Assembly: GCF_028728205.1 (NCBI RefSeq)
Contig: NZ_JAQYUU010000003.1
Span: 186,001-250,000 of the forward strand
Direction: 5' to 3'
Origin: Clostridium sp. 'White wine YQ'
GTDB lineage: Bacteria > Bacillota > Clostridia > Clostridiales > Clostridiaceae
Length of the DNA: 64,000 nucleotides
Part shown: positions 35,876 to 45,357 of the stretch, in pieces
How positions within the stretch are numbered: position 1 is the stretch's first letter
Layout: each line of letters begins with the position of its first letter
Translations under genes and position numbers: made by a program
The notes under the pieces: model-generated
The model's database searches: none
What the model was told of the DNA's origin: nothing
Seen by the model: only the letters and a program-made list of their open reading frames with translations

Positions 35876-37813
35876 TTAATAATGTACTCTTACTAACCAA
35901 AACTTTATTTTTTTATCACTCCAACCTAGATCCCAAGGAACATTATTTCTATCAGTATTGTGGCAAGTAACTAATGTATACCCCTTTGAATCCACTCCTG
36001 ATACTACTGAAATATGTGTGATGTCTCCTTTTTTCTCATATGCCACAAAATCTCCAGGCAACAACTTATATGATGCTTTATAAACTTTTTCATAGCTTCC
36101 ATGTGCAATAACTGAAGCTCTTCCGCTATGTATCATATATGAGGTAAACTTATCCGCATTTACCCATGGGCCTGTAGCACTTCCTTTATTATAATTCCAA
36201 GTAGAATTCTTTTTGAATTTACCTCCTTCATGGAGTACTTGTGATGCAAAGTTTGCACAATCTCCTCCTTCTGGATTAAAATCTCTATAATTCTTATTAT
36301 ACTTAAATCCATACTCAGGTAGTGAGGCAGCTCCGCAATAAGCATCTGCATATTGCATTGCTCCCTTTCTTCGTTCATTTATGTCAGAAATATCCCTAGT
36401 TTCCTGGGAAATAATATGTTGTTTTATACTTTCTGCTTTTATATTGTCTAAACTGAGAGAATCAGCAAATGGATCTGTATACCACTCCTTAGTTATTACC
36501 CATTCCCCTTCTTGTTTAGTAAGTTGCAAGGAATGATATGTACCTATTCTAGAACTATTAACAATGTCCGGAAGATTTTCATATATATATTTATATTCTG
36601 TGTTACACATTATGTTAAAGGAATATTTATCATTTCCTCCTCTACTTCTTCTTATAATTACCTTTGGTATTATTTCAGTAAATTTAACTCCTTGCTTTTC
36701 TGCCCAATTATTTAAATATTTCACTTTTCTTTCTTCATATTCATAGGCCCATTTTCCATACTTGCTATTGGTATCATATAGTGATTCTATTAGTTCTAAG
36801 TTTTTATCCAAGATAGCCTTATTTCTATTGATAAATATGTCTTGAACAAACTCTACCAATTCCTTATCTTCTGCTTCTGAAAGAGTTGTTTGTTCTTTAT
36901 TATCTTCTAGCCTATCTTCAATTAATTCAATAGCTTTCTTTACTTCCTCATTGTCTACAGGCGCTCCTTTATACCAGCTTCCATCATTTTCTTTCCAGTT
37001 TCCAAAATATTTCGCTTTTATTATTATTTCTGGTCTATACTCAAAGTGAAGAATATCAAAATGTCCCCATTTTCCTCCCCAAACAAAGTTATTCTTTTCA
37101 AAAACCTGAACTAAATCCTTTGAATATGATTTAATTCTTTCCTCTGCCTTTTTTTCAGTACTCCACTTCCAATAATCTCTAGGATCACTTTTAAGATCTA
37201 TTGCTATTCCAAAAGAATGTGGACTTAATCTTCCAGTACCTGAGATAACTCTATAGTTATAGGTTCCGCTAGCTGGGTAAAGACAACTAGATATACTGGG
37301 GTTTGTCTTTGCTAATGGTATCAATTCTTTTAATGATGTTTCTAATGCTACTCTAGCTCCATTTTTATCATTAAACCTATAACCTGCAAATCCATATTGT
37401 AATGGCTTTAGATTTTTCTCGATCTCTCCTTTTGATGACCCATATACTTCATGTAATAAGTCATAATTTCTGCCTCTTCCAGGATCAAAATCCTTCTTCA
37501 TCACCGTTGTAGTAAATTCTAATGGATATATTTGTTCCAACATATCTTGAAGATCTGGGTTATCTAACTTCTCTTCATGTCCTTTTTTTCTCATGTCATC
37601 ATATAATATCTTTTTACCAGACTTCATTATGACAAAAGTTTTATTTCCATCTGTAGTAACATCTTTTATATACCCTGGATAAGCTAACATAAGTGTTAAT
37701 ATATCTTGTTTCATTTTGCTTTTGTATTCTTCACTAATGATTTCTTGTGACATAACCGGTATTTGAATATTTAGCAATATACACACTAAAATCATTGATA
37801 TCCATTTTTTCAT
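35876..37813 (-). CDS. Secreted M15 peptidase-amidase fusion (cell-wall hydrolase)
   Basis: This 645-residue exported protein has a signal peptide (about 1-22). Its M15 D-Ala-D-Ala/L,D-carboxypeptidase-like domain carries LSPHSFGIAIDLKSD and KWGHFDILHFEYRP, which give the zinc ligands. A middle region (about 300-470) resembles helical linker plus DUF sequences. The C-terminus matches the amidase_6 family, with GGDCANFASQVLHEGG (catalytic Cys), DITHISVVSG and LVTCHNTD. Two different wall-cleaving activities in one chain suggest peptidoglycan remodelling, perhaps in sporulation or germination. It is monocistronic. Confidence 0.85.
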   Translation of the reverse strand: MKKWISMILVCILLNIQIPVMSQEIISEEYKSKMKQDILTLMLAYPGYIKDVTTDGNKTFVIMKSGKKILYDDMRKKGHEEKLDNPDLQDMLEQIYPLEFTTTVMKKDFDPGRGRNYDLLHEVYGSSKGEIEKNLKPLQYGFAGYRFNDKNGARVALETSLKELIPLAKTNPSISSCLYPASGTYNYRVISGTGRLSPHSFGIAIDLKSDPRDYWKWSTEKKAEERIKSYSKDLVQVFEKNNFVWGGKWGHFDILHFEYRPEIIIKAKYFGNWKENDGSWYKGAPVDNEEVKKAIELIEDRLEDNKEQTTLSEAEDKELVEFVQDIFINRNKAILDKNLELIESLYDTNSKYGKWAYEYEERKVKYLNNWAEKQGVKFTEIIPKVIIRRSRGGNDKYSFNIMCNTEYKYIYENLPDIVNSSRIGTYHSLQLTKQEGEWVITKEWYTDPFADSLSLDNIKAESIKQHIISQETRDISDINERRKGAMQYADAYCGAASLPEYGFKYNKNYRDFNPEGGDCANFASQVLHEGGKFKKNSTWNYNKGSATGPWVNADKFTSYMIHSGRASVIAHGSYEKVYKASYKLLPGDFVAYEKKGDITHISVVSGVDSKGYTLVTCHNTDRNNVPWDLGWSDKKIKFWLVRVHY

Positions 37814-37891
37814 CCTTAGTCACCTCATCTAGTAGCTTTAAATTTTTTTATAACTATATACTGTCCAAAGAAATAGCATACTATGTACTAA

Positions 37892-37988
37892 GAGTTTTAA
37901 TAGTGAAACTTAATTTATAAGTGCTATAAAATTGCAGTTTCTAGCAATTTTATAGTGATTATAAATTTTTAGTTGAACATTAAAACTC
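37892..37988 (+). repeat. Hairpin repeat unit C (97 bp)
   Basis: This is the same family as units A and B, 2.4 kb away and in the same orientation. The outer stem is GAGTTTTAAT/ATTAAAACTC. The middle stem is AACT plus ATTTATAA/TTATAAAT plus AGTT. The apical stem is CTATAAAATTGC/GCAATTTTATAG with loop AGTTTCTA. The internal loop again has GTGA opposite GAAC. Confidence 0.85.
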
Positions 37989-37992
37989 GGTA

Positions 37993-38063
37993 GAGTTAAA
38001 GTATTGAATTTTTCTTCTGGATATTTTCTAATAGCTATAAATTCTAGTTGAACATCAAAACTC
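37993..38063 (+). repeat. Degenerate hairpin repeat unit D (71 bp)
   Basis: It starts 4 nt after unit C. The outer arms (GAGTT and AAAACTC) and the 3' side TAGTTGAACAT are kept, but the apical hairpin is deleted or scrambled. The ~100-bp period is the same as in the first locus. Confidence 0.6.
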
Positions 38064-38141
38064 AAAAAAATTTTTACTTACAAAATTCTTAAACTATAGT
38101 ATAATTTTCTGAAATAATTCATTTTGAAGGAGGGCATGAGT

Positions 38142-39323
38142 ATGGATCCTATAAAACTTTCTAAAGAAATTCATGATGATATTATCCACTGGAGAAGGGA
38201 ACTTCATAAAATTCCTGGAACAGGCTTAGATATAGAAGAAACTTATAATTTCGTTTGTAATGAATTAACAAAAATGAATATTGAATTTATCACTCTTAGC
38301 AAGACTGGAATATGCGCACTAATTAATGGCGAGAATCCTGGTCCTACTATTGCCATTAGAGCTGATATGGATGGATTACCTATAAAAGAAGAAACAGGTT
38401 TAAAATTCGCTTCAAATAATAATTGTATGCATGCTTGTGGACATGATGCCCACACTTCAATGCTACTTGGAACAGCAAAGATTTTATCTAAATATAAATC
38501 TATACTAAATGGTAATGTTAAGTTAATTTTTCAACCTGCAGAAGAAATCTCAGCTGGTGCAAAACCTATGATCGCTGAAGGAGTTCTAGAAAATCCAAAG
38601 GTAGACAGAGTTTTAGGATTACACATCGGTGGATTTTTCCCTGAGGTAAAGGCTGGCATGATTGGTGTGAGAACTGGATATACAACTTCTGCAGTTGATA
38701 AGTTATCCGTAACAATTAACGGAAAAGGTGGACATGGTGCCTTACCACATCTTTGTGTAGATCCAATATCAATTGGCGCTGAAATGATTTCTGCTCTTCA
38801 AAGAATAGTCAGCAGGGAGATAAATCCTCTTCATCCAGTAGTTATTACAATTGGTTCTATTGAAGGTGGTTCTACTTGGAACATCATTCCTGAATCTGTA
38901 CACTTTCAAGGCACAATTCGAACAATCTTTCCAGAGGATAGAGAACTAGTTGAGAAAAGAGTTATCGAAATCTGTAATGGAATAGTTTCTACTAATGGAG
39001 CATCTGCAGAAGTAGTTTATGATAAAATTTGTCCTTCTGTTAATAATAATTCAGAAGTAACTAAAAGCTTTATGAAATCAGCTCTTAAAATTGTTGGAGA
39101 AGAAAACCTAGTATACTTAAAAGAACCTACTATGGTTTCTGAAGATATGGCTTACTATCTTCAAAATGTCCCTGGAACATTCTTTTTCCTTGGCTCAAAT
39201 AACCCTGAAAAAGGAATAATCTATCCACATCATCATCCTAAATTTGATGTAGATGAAGATGTTCTTTGGATAGGTCCAGCAATATTTGTTCAAGCTGTAT
39301 TAGATTATAATTCAAACTTATAA
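38142..39323 (+). CDS. M20 family amidohydrolase (N-acyl amino acid or peptide hydrolase)
   Basis: This 393-residue zinc amidohydrolase of the M20D family hydrolyses N-acyl or amide bonds of amino-acid derivatives. Metal and catalytic motifs are IRADMDGLPI, CMHACGHDAHTSMLLG and FQPAEEISAGAKPM. GGHGALPH marks the dimerisation domain, and SEDMAYYL and YPHHHPKFDVDE complete the site. AAGGAGGG lies 7 nt before the ATG at 38142, so earlier in-frame TTG and ATG codons are unlikely starts. It is monocistronic. Confidence 0.9.
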   Translation: MDPIKLSKEIHDDIIHWRRELHKIPGTGLDIEETYNFVCNELTKMNIEFITLSKTGICALINGENPGPTIAIRADMDGLPIKEETGLKFASNNNCMHACGHDAHTSMLLGTAKILSKYKSILNGNVKLIFQPAEEISAGAKPMIAEGVLENPKVDRVLGLHIGGFFPEVKAGMIGVRTGYTTSAVDKLSVTINGKGGHGALPHLCVDPISIGAEMISALQRIVSREINPLHPVVITIGSIEGGSTWNIIPESVHFQGTIRTIFPEDRELVEKRVIEICNGIVSTNGASAEVVYDKICPSVNNNSEVTKSFMKSALKIVGEENLVYLKEPTMVSEDMAYYLQNVPGTFFFLGSNNPEKGIIYPHHHPKFDVDEDVLWIGPAIFVQAVLDYNSNL

Positions 39324-39376
39324 TGTTATCTACAACCTTAAAATATTATAAATTCCTAAAGAATAATAAAACTAAT

Positions 39377-39410
39377 AAGGTCATGGAGATTATAACTTTT
39401 CCATGACCTT
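39377..39410. terminator. Bidirectional terminator
   Basis: AAGGTCATGGA and TCCATGACCTT form a stem between the convergent M20 and lipoprotein genes, with A/T tails on both sides. Confidence 0.8.
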
Positions 39411-39414
39411 ATTA

Positions 39415-40062
39415 TTATTTATAAATTATCAAGTTGTTTTTTATAAAGTTTTCAAGGGTTCCTTCATTTACTTCTTTCCATTCACCTTTTTCAACCTTCA
39501 ATTCAATAGTCACCTTTTTAGCTTCATCAGATATTTTTGGATTCTCGAAGTACTTACATAATTTATCTATAATTATTTCTGTAGCTTTCTTTTCCAATGT
39601 AGCTTGGTCAGTATATTGTGAAGCCAATTGCATAATTTCATCTTGAGATATTAGCTTTTCTGGACTAAAATCACTTTGCTCTATTACCATTGGATTTATT
39701 GACATTTCGACCTTAGCACTCTTACTATCAGATTCTACTGTTTTTATGTCATATTTGATTTGTGACATACCTTTCCTTATTGATGTAACCATTTTGTTTA
39801 GGCTTTCTTTATCTACACCACTTGTGTCATTTTCTACAACCTTACTATATTGACTCTCCATTTGATCCTTAAATTTCTTCACTTCATCGCTAGATATCCC
39901 TAGTTTTGCTGCGTCTCCTTCAGTATTCTTTACTGCTAAATCCATGTAAAATGTTAAGTATTGATCTGGTGTAACTGCTGGCTTTTTACTACATGCAGAC
40001 ACTAGAGCCATTGACATTATTATGGCCATTGCTGCCGAGAAAAATTTAATATATTTTCTCAT
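39415..40062 (-). CDS. Lipoprotein, paralogue 1 (DUF5105-like)
   Basis: This 215-residue surface lipoprotein has a signal peptide ending in the lipobox VSAC, followed by SKKPAVTPDQYLTFYMDLAVK. The rest is a small mixed alpha/beta domain without known catalytic motifs. It is closely similar along its whole length to the next gene upstream. The ATG at 40062 follows GGGGGG, so an upstream in-frame start at 40086 is less likely. The function is unknown. Confidence 0.82.
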   Translation of the reverse strand: MRKYIKFFSAAMAIIMSMALVSACSKKPAVTPDQYLTFYMDLAVKNTEGDAAKLGISSDEVKKFKDQMESQYSKVVENDTSGVDKESLNKMVTSIRKGMSQIKYDIKTVESDSKSAKVEMSINPMVIEQSDFSPEKLISQDEIMQLASQYTDQATLEKKATEIIIDKLCKYFENPKISDEAKKVTIELKVEKGEWKEVNEGTLENFIKNNLIIYK

Positions 40063-40187
40063 ATTATCCCCCCTTTTTTCATACATATCATCATATGAGG
40101 GTGGGAGATGATTGGTTACTAGAAAATATAAATTTTTAATAATTTCTTTGATGTCCTTTATAGTTAATTATGTATATAAATGATACA

Positions 40188-40220
40188 AGCCATGGAAATC
40201 ATCTTCATTTCCATGGCTTT
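40188..40220 (-). terminator. Terminator of lipoprotein paralogue 2
   Basis: AGCCATGGAAAT and ATTTCCATGGCT flank a short loop. The minus-strand tail is less T-rich than usual. Confidence 0.6.
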
Positions 40221-40224
40221 ATAT

Positions 40225-40872
40225 TTATTTCGTTATGTACAAACTATTTTCTATGAAGTTTCCAAGCTCTCCTTCATTTACTTCCTTCCATTCACCCTTT
40301 TCAACTTTTAGTTGAACTGTAATTGTTTTAGCTTCATCTGATATTTTAGGATTTTCAAAATATTTGCATACCTTATCTAAAGCTAAATCCTGAGCTTTTT
40401 TTTCTAAAGTTGCTTCATCTGTATATTCTTTAGCTAACTGTTTTATTTCATCCTGAGTTATTAACTTCTCTGGAGTTAAATCTGCTTCATCTATTACAAC
40501 AGGATAAACTGTCATTTCAACCTTAGCACTCTTATTATCAGATTCAACAGTTTTAATATTATATTTAACCTTAGCTATTCCCTTCTTTGCTGATTCTACT
40601 AGCTTATTAGAACTTTCCTTGTCTAAACCACTTGAATCACTTGCTGCAATACTTTCATATTGCTTATCAATTTCATCAGTTAACTTCTTAACTTCGGAAT
40701 CTGATATTCCTAATTTCTTAGCATCACCAACTTGGTTTTTTACAGCTAAATCCAAGAAAAAAGTTAAGTATTGATCTGGTGTAACTGCTGGTTTTTTACT
40801 ACATCCTGCTATTAAAGCCATTGACATTACTACTGCAACAGATGCGGCAAAAATTCTAAAATATTTTTTCAT
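40225..40872 (-). CDS. Lipoprotein, paralogue 2 (DUF5105-like)
   Basis: This is also 215 residues, with lipobox IAGC followed by SKKPAVTPDQYLTFFLDLAVK. It is a tandem duplicate of the downstream gene. Blocks such as YFENPKISDEAK and KVEKGEWKEVNEG are identical or nearly so. Each copy has its own Shine-Dalgarno and a terminator lies between them, so they may be transcribed separately. The function is unknown. Confidence 0.82.
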   Translation of the reverse strand: MKKYFRIFAASVAVVMSMALIAGCSKKPAVTPDQYLTFFLDLAVKNQVGDAKKLGISDSEVKKLTDEIDKQYESIAASDSSGLDKESSNKLVESAKKGIAKVKYNIKTVESDNKSAKVEMTVYPVVIDEADLTPEKLITQDEIKQLAKEYTDEATLEKKAQDLALDKVCKYFENPKISDEAKTITVQLKVEKGEWKEVNEGELGNFIENSLYITK

Positions 40873-41064
40873 GTTGTTATCCCCCTTAGTTTAAATACCA
40901 AAGCAATTATACCATAAGGAGACCTCTTCTTTCAATTTTTTACACAAATCTCACTTTCTACAACCTCATTAACATTAATTTAACACTACGCTTTTCTTAT
41001 GTTAACACTACTATGCTATATTGGTTTTGCTTAATTAATTGTTATAAAGAAAGAGGCGTATCGA

Positions 41065-42849
41065 ATGATAAATAATTCTACAAACTTAATTACTTCTGAT
41101 ATCTCTAAAGAATTCAACTCAATTCTGGATATGGATTCTATAATAACTCATTATCAGCCAATTGTATCGCTAGTAAATGGTGAAGTACTTGGCTATGAAG
41201 CCTTAACTAGAGGCCCTGAAAATTCTGTTTTGCGGAATCCTGAAAAGTTATTTGATACTGCTCATATGCTAAATAAAAGTTTAGAACTTGAACTTTTATG
41301 TAGAACTAAGGCTCTTAGAAATTCTAAGTCTCTTTCTAAGGATAAACTATTATTCATAAATGTTGATCCTAATATATTTAAGGATGAAAGCTTTAAAAAA
41401 GGACTAACCAAAGAAATCCTTAATGGTGAAAATATATCAACAGAAAATATAATCTTTGAAATAACTGAAAAGACTTGTATAGAAGATTATAAGATTTTTA
41501 AAAAAGCTTTATTTAACTATCTTGATCAAGGCTATAAAATTGCAATAGATGATATGGGTTCAGGTTATTCAGGTTTAAAGATGCTTTCTGAAACTAGACC
41601 GCATTACGTAAAAATAGATATGGATTTAGTAAGAAATATAAATGAAGATCTGTTCAAACAGTCATTAATAGAATGTTTTGTGAAGTTAGCACAAATTACT
41701 AATATGAAACTTATCGCAGAAGGTATTGAAACTCAAGAAGAATTACAAACCTTAATTTCTCTAGGCGTTTATGCTGGCCAAGGGTATTTCCTAGGACTTC
41801 CTTCCCCTAAAATATTGGATATTGATTTAAAAATAAAAAACTATATTAGTGAATCGAACAGAATGAAAGCTTCAACTTTTAGTGGAATACCTAACAACTA
41901 CATTGGAGAGATTGTAAGAATAGATAAACCTTTTTCTCCAAATACTCTTTGTAAAGATTTAAAATCATATTTAGATTCAAATGAAATTACCGGTGCTGCA
42001 ATTGTAAAAGATTCTATTCCCCTTGGTCTCGTTATGAAAAATTCATTAGATTCATTTTTGGCCACCCAATTTGGAGTTGCTGTATTTTCAAAAAGACCTG
42101 TCTCTTTAGTTATGGATACTAATCCCTTAATAGTTGACTATTTTACGCCTGTGGGGGAAGTATCTAGAATAGCTATGGCTAGAAAAAATGATACAATCTA
42201 TGATTACATTATTGTAACTAAGAATTCAAGGTATTATGGTGTTGTTACTATTCAATCTCTACTTAATTTCACTACAAAAATAGAATACAATTATGCCCGG
42301 CAACTCAACCCTCTCACTGCTCTCCCAGGTAATGGGGTAATTGAAAAAGTTATTTCTGACTTTATCTTATCCAACTCATGTTGCTGCATGCTTTATTTTG
42401 ATTTAGATAATTTTAAAATATATAATGATACTTATGGTTTTGAAAATGGCGACAAAATAATAAAGTTTACTGCACGCTTAATTGAAGATGAAGCATATAA
42501 GTTATCTCCTCAAGGTCCATTTGTTGGTCATATTGGGGGTGATGACTTTGTGTGCATTGTTCAGCAACCTTATGAAGACTGTACTTCACTTTGCAAGAGA
42601 ATAATAGAAAGATTTGATAAGGAAATACTTGATTTCTTTAATGATGAACATAAGTCAGATGGATATATTGAATCACTTGATAGAAAAGGCCATCATGAGC
42701 GTTTCGCTTTAACTTCCCTATCGATAGCTGGGTTATATGGAAGAATAGGATCTTTAAACAATCCTGAAGATGTAGGCGTGTATGTGGCATCTCTGAAGAA
42801 AAAGGTGAAGAAAATTAAAGGAAGTTGCTTTTTAATTAATAAATTATAA
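41065..42849 (+). CDS. EAL-CBS-GGDEF protein (cyclic di-GMP turnover)
   Basis: This 594-residue cytosolic protein has no membrane segments. The EAL phosphodiesterase domain (about 20-265) is complete: YEALTRG, FEITEKTC, IAIDDMGSGYSG and AEGIETQEEL. A CBS pair (about 285-420) may bind a nucleotide. The C-terminal GGDEF domain has HIGGDDFVCIV, a GGDDF variant of the active loop. It may break down c-di-GMP, with the other domains regulating it, or it may be bifunctional. It is monocistronic with a strong terminator. Confidence 0.9.
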   Translation: MINNSTNLITSDISKEFNSILDMDSIITHYQPIVSLVNGEVLGYEALTRGPENSVLRNPEKLFDTAHMLNKSLELELLCRTKALRNSKSLSKDKLLFINVDPNIFKDESFKKGLTKEILNGENISTENIIFEITEKTCIEDYKIFKKALFNYLDQGYKIAIDDMGSGYSGLKMLSETRPHYVKIDMDLVRNINEDLFKQSLIECFVKLAQITNMKLIAEGIETQEELQTLISLGVYAGQGYFLGLPSPKILDIDLKIKNYISESNRMKASTFSGIPNNYIGEIVRIDKPFSPNTLCKDLKSYLDSNEITGAAIVKDSIPLGLVMKNSLDSFLATQFGVAVFSKRPVSLVMDTNPLIVDYFTPVGEVSRIAMARKNDTIYDYIIVTKNSRYYGVVTIQSLLNFTTKIEYNYARQLNPLTALPGNGVIEKVISDFILSNSCCCMLYFDLDNFKIYNDTYGFENGDKIIKFTARLIEDEAYKLSPQGPFVGHIGGDDFVCIVQQPYEDCTSLCKRIIERFDKEILDFFNDEHKSDGYIESLDRKGHHERFALTSLSIAGLYGRIGSLNNPEDVGVYVASLKKKVKKIKGSCFLINKL

Positions 42850-42850
42850 A

Positions 42851-42885
42851 AAAACTGATAGTTGTAGTTATCAACTATCAGTTTT
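42851..42885. terminator. Bidirectional terminator
   Basis: ACTGATAGTTG and CAACTATCAGT form an 11-bp stem with A/T tails, shared by the EAL gene and kimA. Confidence 0.85.
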
Positions 42886-42896
42886 ATATTAATACT

Positions 42897-44741
42897 CTAT
42901 CTTTTTTTATAATCTTTAATTATAAATGGAACAGTTATTGTTGCTATATTCTTATTCTTTAGTAATGATCTCTTTAAGAATATTGCTGTTTGATTATGAA
43001 GAATATTTCCCCACCATTTTTCAGAAGTAAACTGTGGAACAACAACCGTAACTATATCATCTTCACGTGTACAAAACTCATCTGAATTAATAAAGTTTAC
43101 TAGTGGCTCAACTACATCTCTATATTCGGACTTCTTAATTACTAGCGGTATTCCCATATCATATTTTTCCCATTTTGCTTTTAACTTTTCAGTAACTTCA
43201 TCATCTATAGAAATATGGAATGCTGTAATATCCTTTGATAAGCATTTAGCATAACTTATTGTTTTAATTACTGCCTCATTTAGTGTTGCCACTGGTACTA
43301 TAAATCTTCTAGCTTCATTTTTACTAAACTCTGGGAAGTAATTGTTATCTAAGCTTAATTGTTCAGCAACTTTCTTGTAATGTCTATTTATTCTCTTCAT
43401 TATAACTACGCCAACCGGAACCAAAATAAACACTACCCAAGCTCCATGTAAGAACTTATTCACTGATATTACTATTGCAGTACCTAAAGTTATTAATGCA
43501 CCAAAACCATTTATAAATGCCTTAAGTCTCCAACCTGCTTGTTTACTTCTTATCCACTTCATTACCATACCTGACTGTGATAATGTAAATGATACAAAAA
43601 CTCCTACTGCATATAAAGGCAATAAATAGTGATTTTCTCCCCTAAATATTACTACAAGTATTGATGCTGCAATAGAAAGCAATATTATACCATTAGAAAA
43701 GCTTAATCTTGAGCCTCTCTGTGCAAATTGTCTAGGTGCATATCCATCTCTTGCTATAAAAGATAATAGCAATGGAAAATCAGAAAATGCTGTATTTGCT
43801 GCCATAGTAAGTATTAATGTCGTTGCTATTTGCATAAGGAAAAATAAAAATGTATTTTGGCCAAATACTTGTCCCGCTATTTGTGATATAACTGTTTTAT
43901 CTAAACTTGGTGCTGCATGATAAACACTTGCAAGTAAAGACATTCCTCCAAATAGTATAACTACTATTCCAAATAGTAGATACAAAACTTGTTTTGCATG
44001 CTTCGTTGCTGGGGCTTTAAAGTTAGGTACCCCATCACTTACAGCTTCTAATCCCGTTAATGCTGTACATCCAGCCGAAAAAGCTTTTAGAAATAAAAGT
44101 ATAGTTAAATCTCCAATTTGATTAGAAAGAACTACAGTTTGTGCGGGTTCTATACCTAATATAAAATACTTATATAATCCTACTACGATCATTAAAATTG
44201 CTGTAAATAAAAACAAATATGTAGGCACACTAAAGAATCTAGCAGAATCTCTAATTCCTCTTAAGTTTCCTATTGCCATAAGTATTATAATGCATACAGC
44301 AAGTTCTATCTTATAATCTAAAAGCCATGGAATTGCTGATGTGATTGCTGCAACTCCGGCAGTTGTACTTACTGCAACTGTTAGCACATAATCTACCGTA
44401 AGTGAAGCACCTGCTACTAGACTAGGTACTACTCCTAAGTTCTCCCTAGAAACTATGTATGAACCTCCTCCATTTGGATAGCTCTCTATAGTTTGTCTAT
44501 ATGAAAAAACTAATATACATAATAAGGCTATTATCGCTAATGATACCATTCCTAAATATTTAAAAGACCCTATTCCCATGATAGGCACAAGGACCCATAG
44601 TATTTCTTCACATGCATAAGCTACTGATGAAATAGCATCTGATGATAATACAGGCAATCCATTAATTACCGAAAATTTTTCGTGATGAATTTGAGACGAT
44701 TTAAGTGGCTTACCAATCAGATAACTTTTTAAACTTGACAT
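42897..44741 (-). CDS. kimA: KimA-type potassium/APC family transporter
   Basis: This 614-residue APC-superfamily carrier has about twelve membrane helices and a C-terminal cytosolic domain. It follows B. subtilis KimA closely: IGKPLKSSQ at the start, LSSDAISSVAY, ESYPNGGGSYIVSRENLG, LTGLEAVSDGVPNFK, YAVGVFVSFTLSQSGM and TILHNQ-like ILHNQTAIFLKRSLL near the end. KimA imports K+ and is inhibited by c-di-AMP. I see no c-di-AMP riboswitch upstream. The ATG at 44741 has GGAGAG upstream; the TTG at 44780 has no ribosome site. Confidence 0.82.
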   Translation of the reverse strand: MSSLKSYLIGKPLKSSQIHHEKFSVINGLPVLSSDAISSVAYACEEILWVLVPIMGIGSFKYLGMVSLAIIALLCILVFSYRQTIESYPNGGGSYIVSRENLGVVPSLVAGASLTVDYVLTVAVSTTAGVAAITSAIPWLLDYKIELAVCIIILMAIGNLRGIRDSARFFSVPTYLFLFTAILMIVVGLYKYFILGIEPAQTVVLSNQIGDLTILLFLKAFSAGCTALTGLEAVSDGVPNFKAPATKHAKQVLYLLFGIVVILFGGMSLLASVYHAAPSLDKTVISQIAGQVFGQNTFLFFLMQIATTLILTMAANTAFSDFPLLLSFIARDGYAPRQFAQRGSRLSFSNGIILLSIAASILVVIFRGENHYLLPLYAVGVFVSFTLSQSGMVMKWIRSKQAGWRLKAFINGFGALITLGTAIVISVNKFLHGAWVVFILVPVGVVIMKRINRHYKKVAEQLSLDNNYFPEFSKNEARRFIVPVATLNEAVIKTISYAKCLSKDITAFHISIDDEVTEKLKAKWEKYDMGIPLVIKKSEYRDVVEPLVNFINSDEFCTREDDIVTVVVPQFTSEKWWGNILHNQTAIFLKRSLLKNKNIATITVPFIIKDYKKR

Positions 44742-45156
44742 TGAAACACTCTCCCAATATAAATAATTCTCTTGACTCAATAGATATTATCATCATTTAA
44801 TTTACTATTCAAAATTATTATCAAGTTTAAAGATTACTTAAAACCTTATCATTTATAGCATAGAAGAGTTATTTTCACTTGTTAGCCTATAACTAGGTGA
44901 AAACCCTTAAAATAATCAAGTATTTAGCATACGCATTCTTTTTTTAGCATTAATTATTATAAATATATTTATTCATTAATTAAAAGTTGTTTTTTAGTTT
45001 AAAATAATCACTCTGCCTTAAGAGAATTTAAAAAAGTATACAAATTTAAAGAGTGAACTTTTATTCACTCTTAAGTCTTTTTTATGAAGAAGGCCTATGG
45101 TAGATTTATAATTAATACACATGGCATTTGGAAAAAATGTAAAGCAACTAAGGCTC
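44742..45156. other. Intergenic region with no recognised gene
   Basis: This 415-bp A/T-rich stretch contains one hairpin (45049-45072: AAGAGTGAA / TTCACTCTT) that may end the operon on its right. No riboswitch core or convincing small gene is visible. Confidence 0.5.
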
Positions 45157-45339
45157 TTATATATCAGCGCTGCACTCATCACATATGCCGTCATTACGCT
45201 CATATTCATCTTCTGATATTTCAGCTTCACAAATTTCACAGGAGAATATTTCTTCCCCTTTATATTCAAAGTTCCTTAGGAATTGCTCATTATCTTCCTC
45301 TTCTTCATGTTGATAATGTTCTTTTATTCTATTTATCAT
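45157..45339 (-). CDS. Small zinc-ribbon protein
   Basis: This 60-residue acidic protein ends in a C-x2-C...C-x2-C zinc-binding module (SCEICEAEISEDEYE and GICDECSADI). AAAGGAGG precedes the ATG at ideal spacing, which supports a real gene. It starts 18 bp after the histidine kinase gene, so it is probably part of that operon. Its function is unknown. Confidence 0.7.
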   Translation of the reverse strand: MINRIKEHYQHEEEEDNEQFLRNFEYKGEEIFSCEICEAEISEDEYERNDGICDECSADI

Positions 45340-45357
45340 CTTATTTCCTCCTTTTAT

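Larger units (their letters stand above)
37814..38141. other. Divergent intergenic region with hairpin repeats
   Basis: Between the M15-amidase and M20 genes lie the hairpin repeats at 37892-38063 (separate entries). After them is a probable promoter for the M20 gene: minus-10 TATAAT at about 38099-38104, with a weaker CTTACA 17 bp upstream. The repeats thus seem to lie upstream of that promoter rather than in the leader. I see no small gene. Confidence 0.55.

Noticed and set aside
44742-45156. c-di-AMP riboswitch upstream of kimA
   Set aside because: The conserved core of that riboswitch is not visible in the leader.
45018-45269. 83-codon minus-strand frame overlapping the zinc-ribbon gene
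   Set aside because: It lacks a ribosome site. The overlapping 60-residue frame has a strong one and a clear zinc motif.
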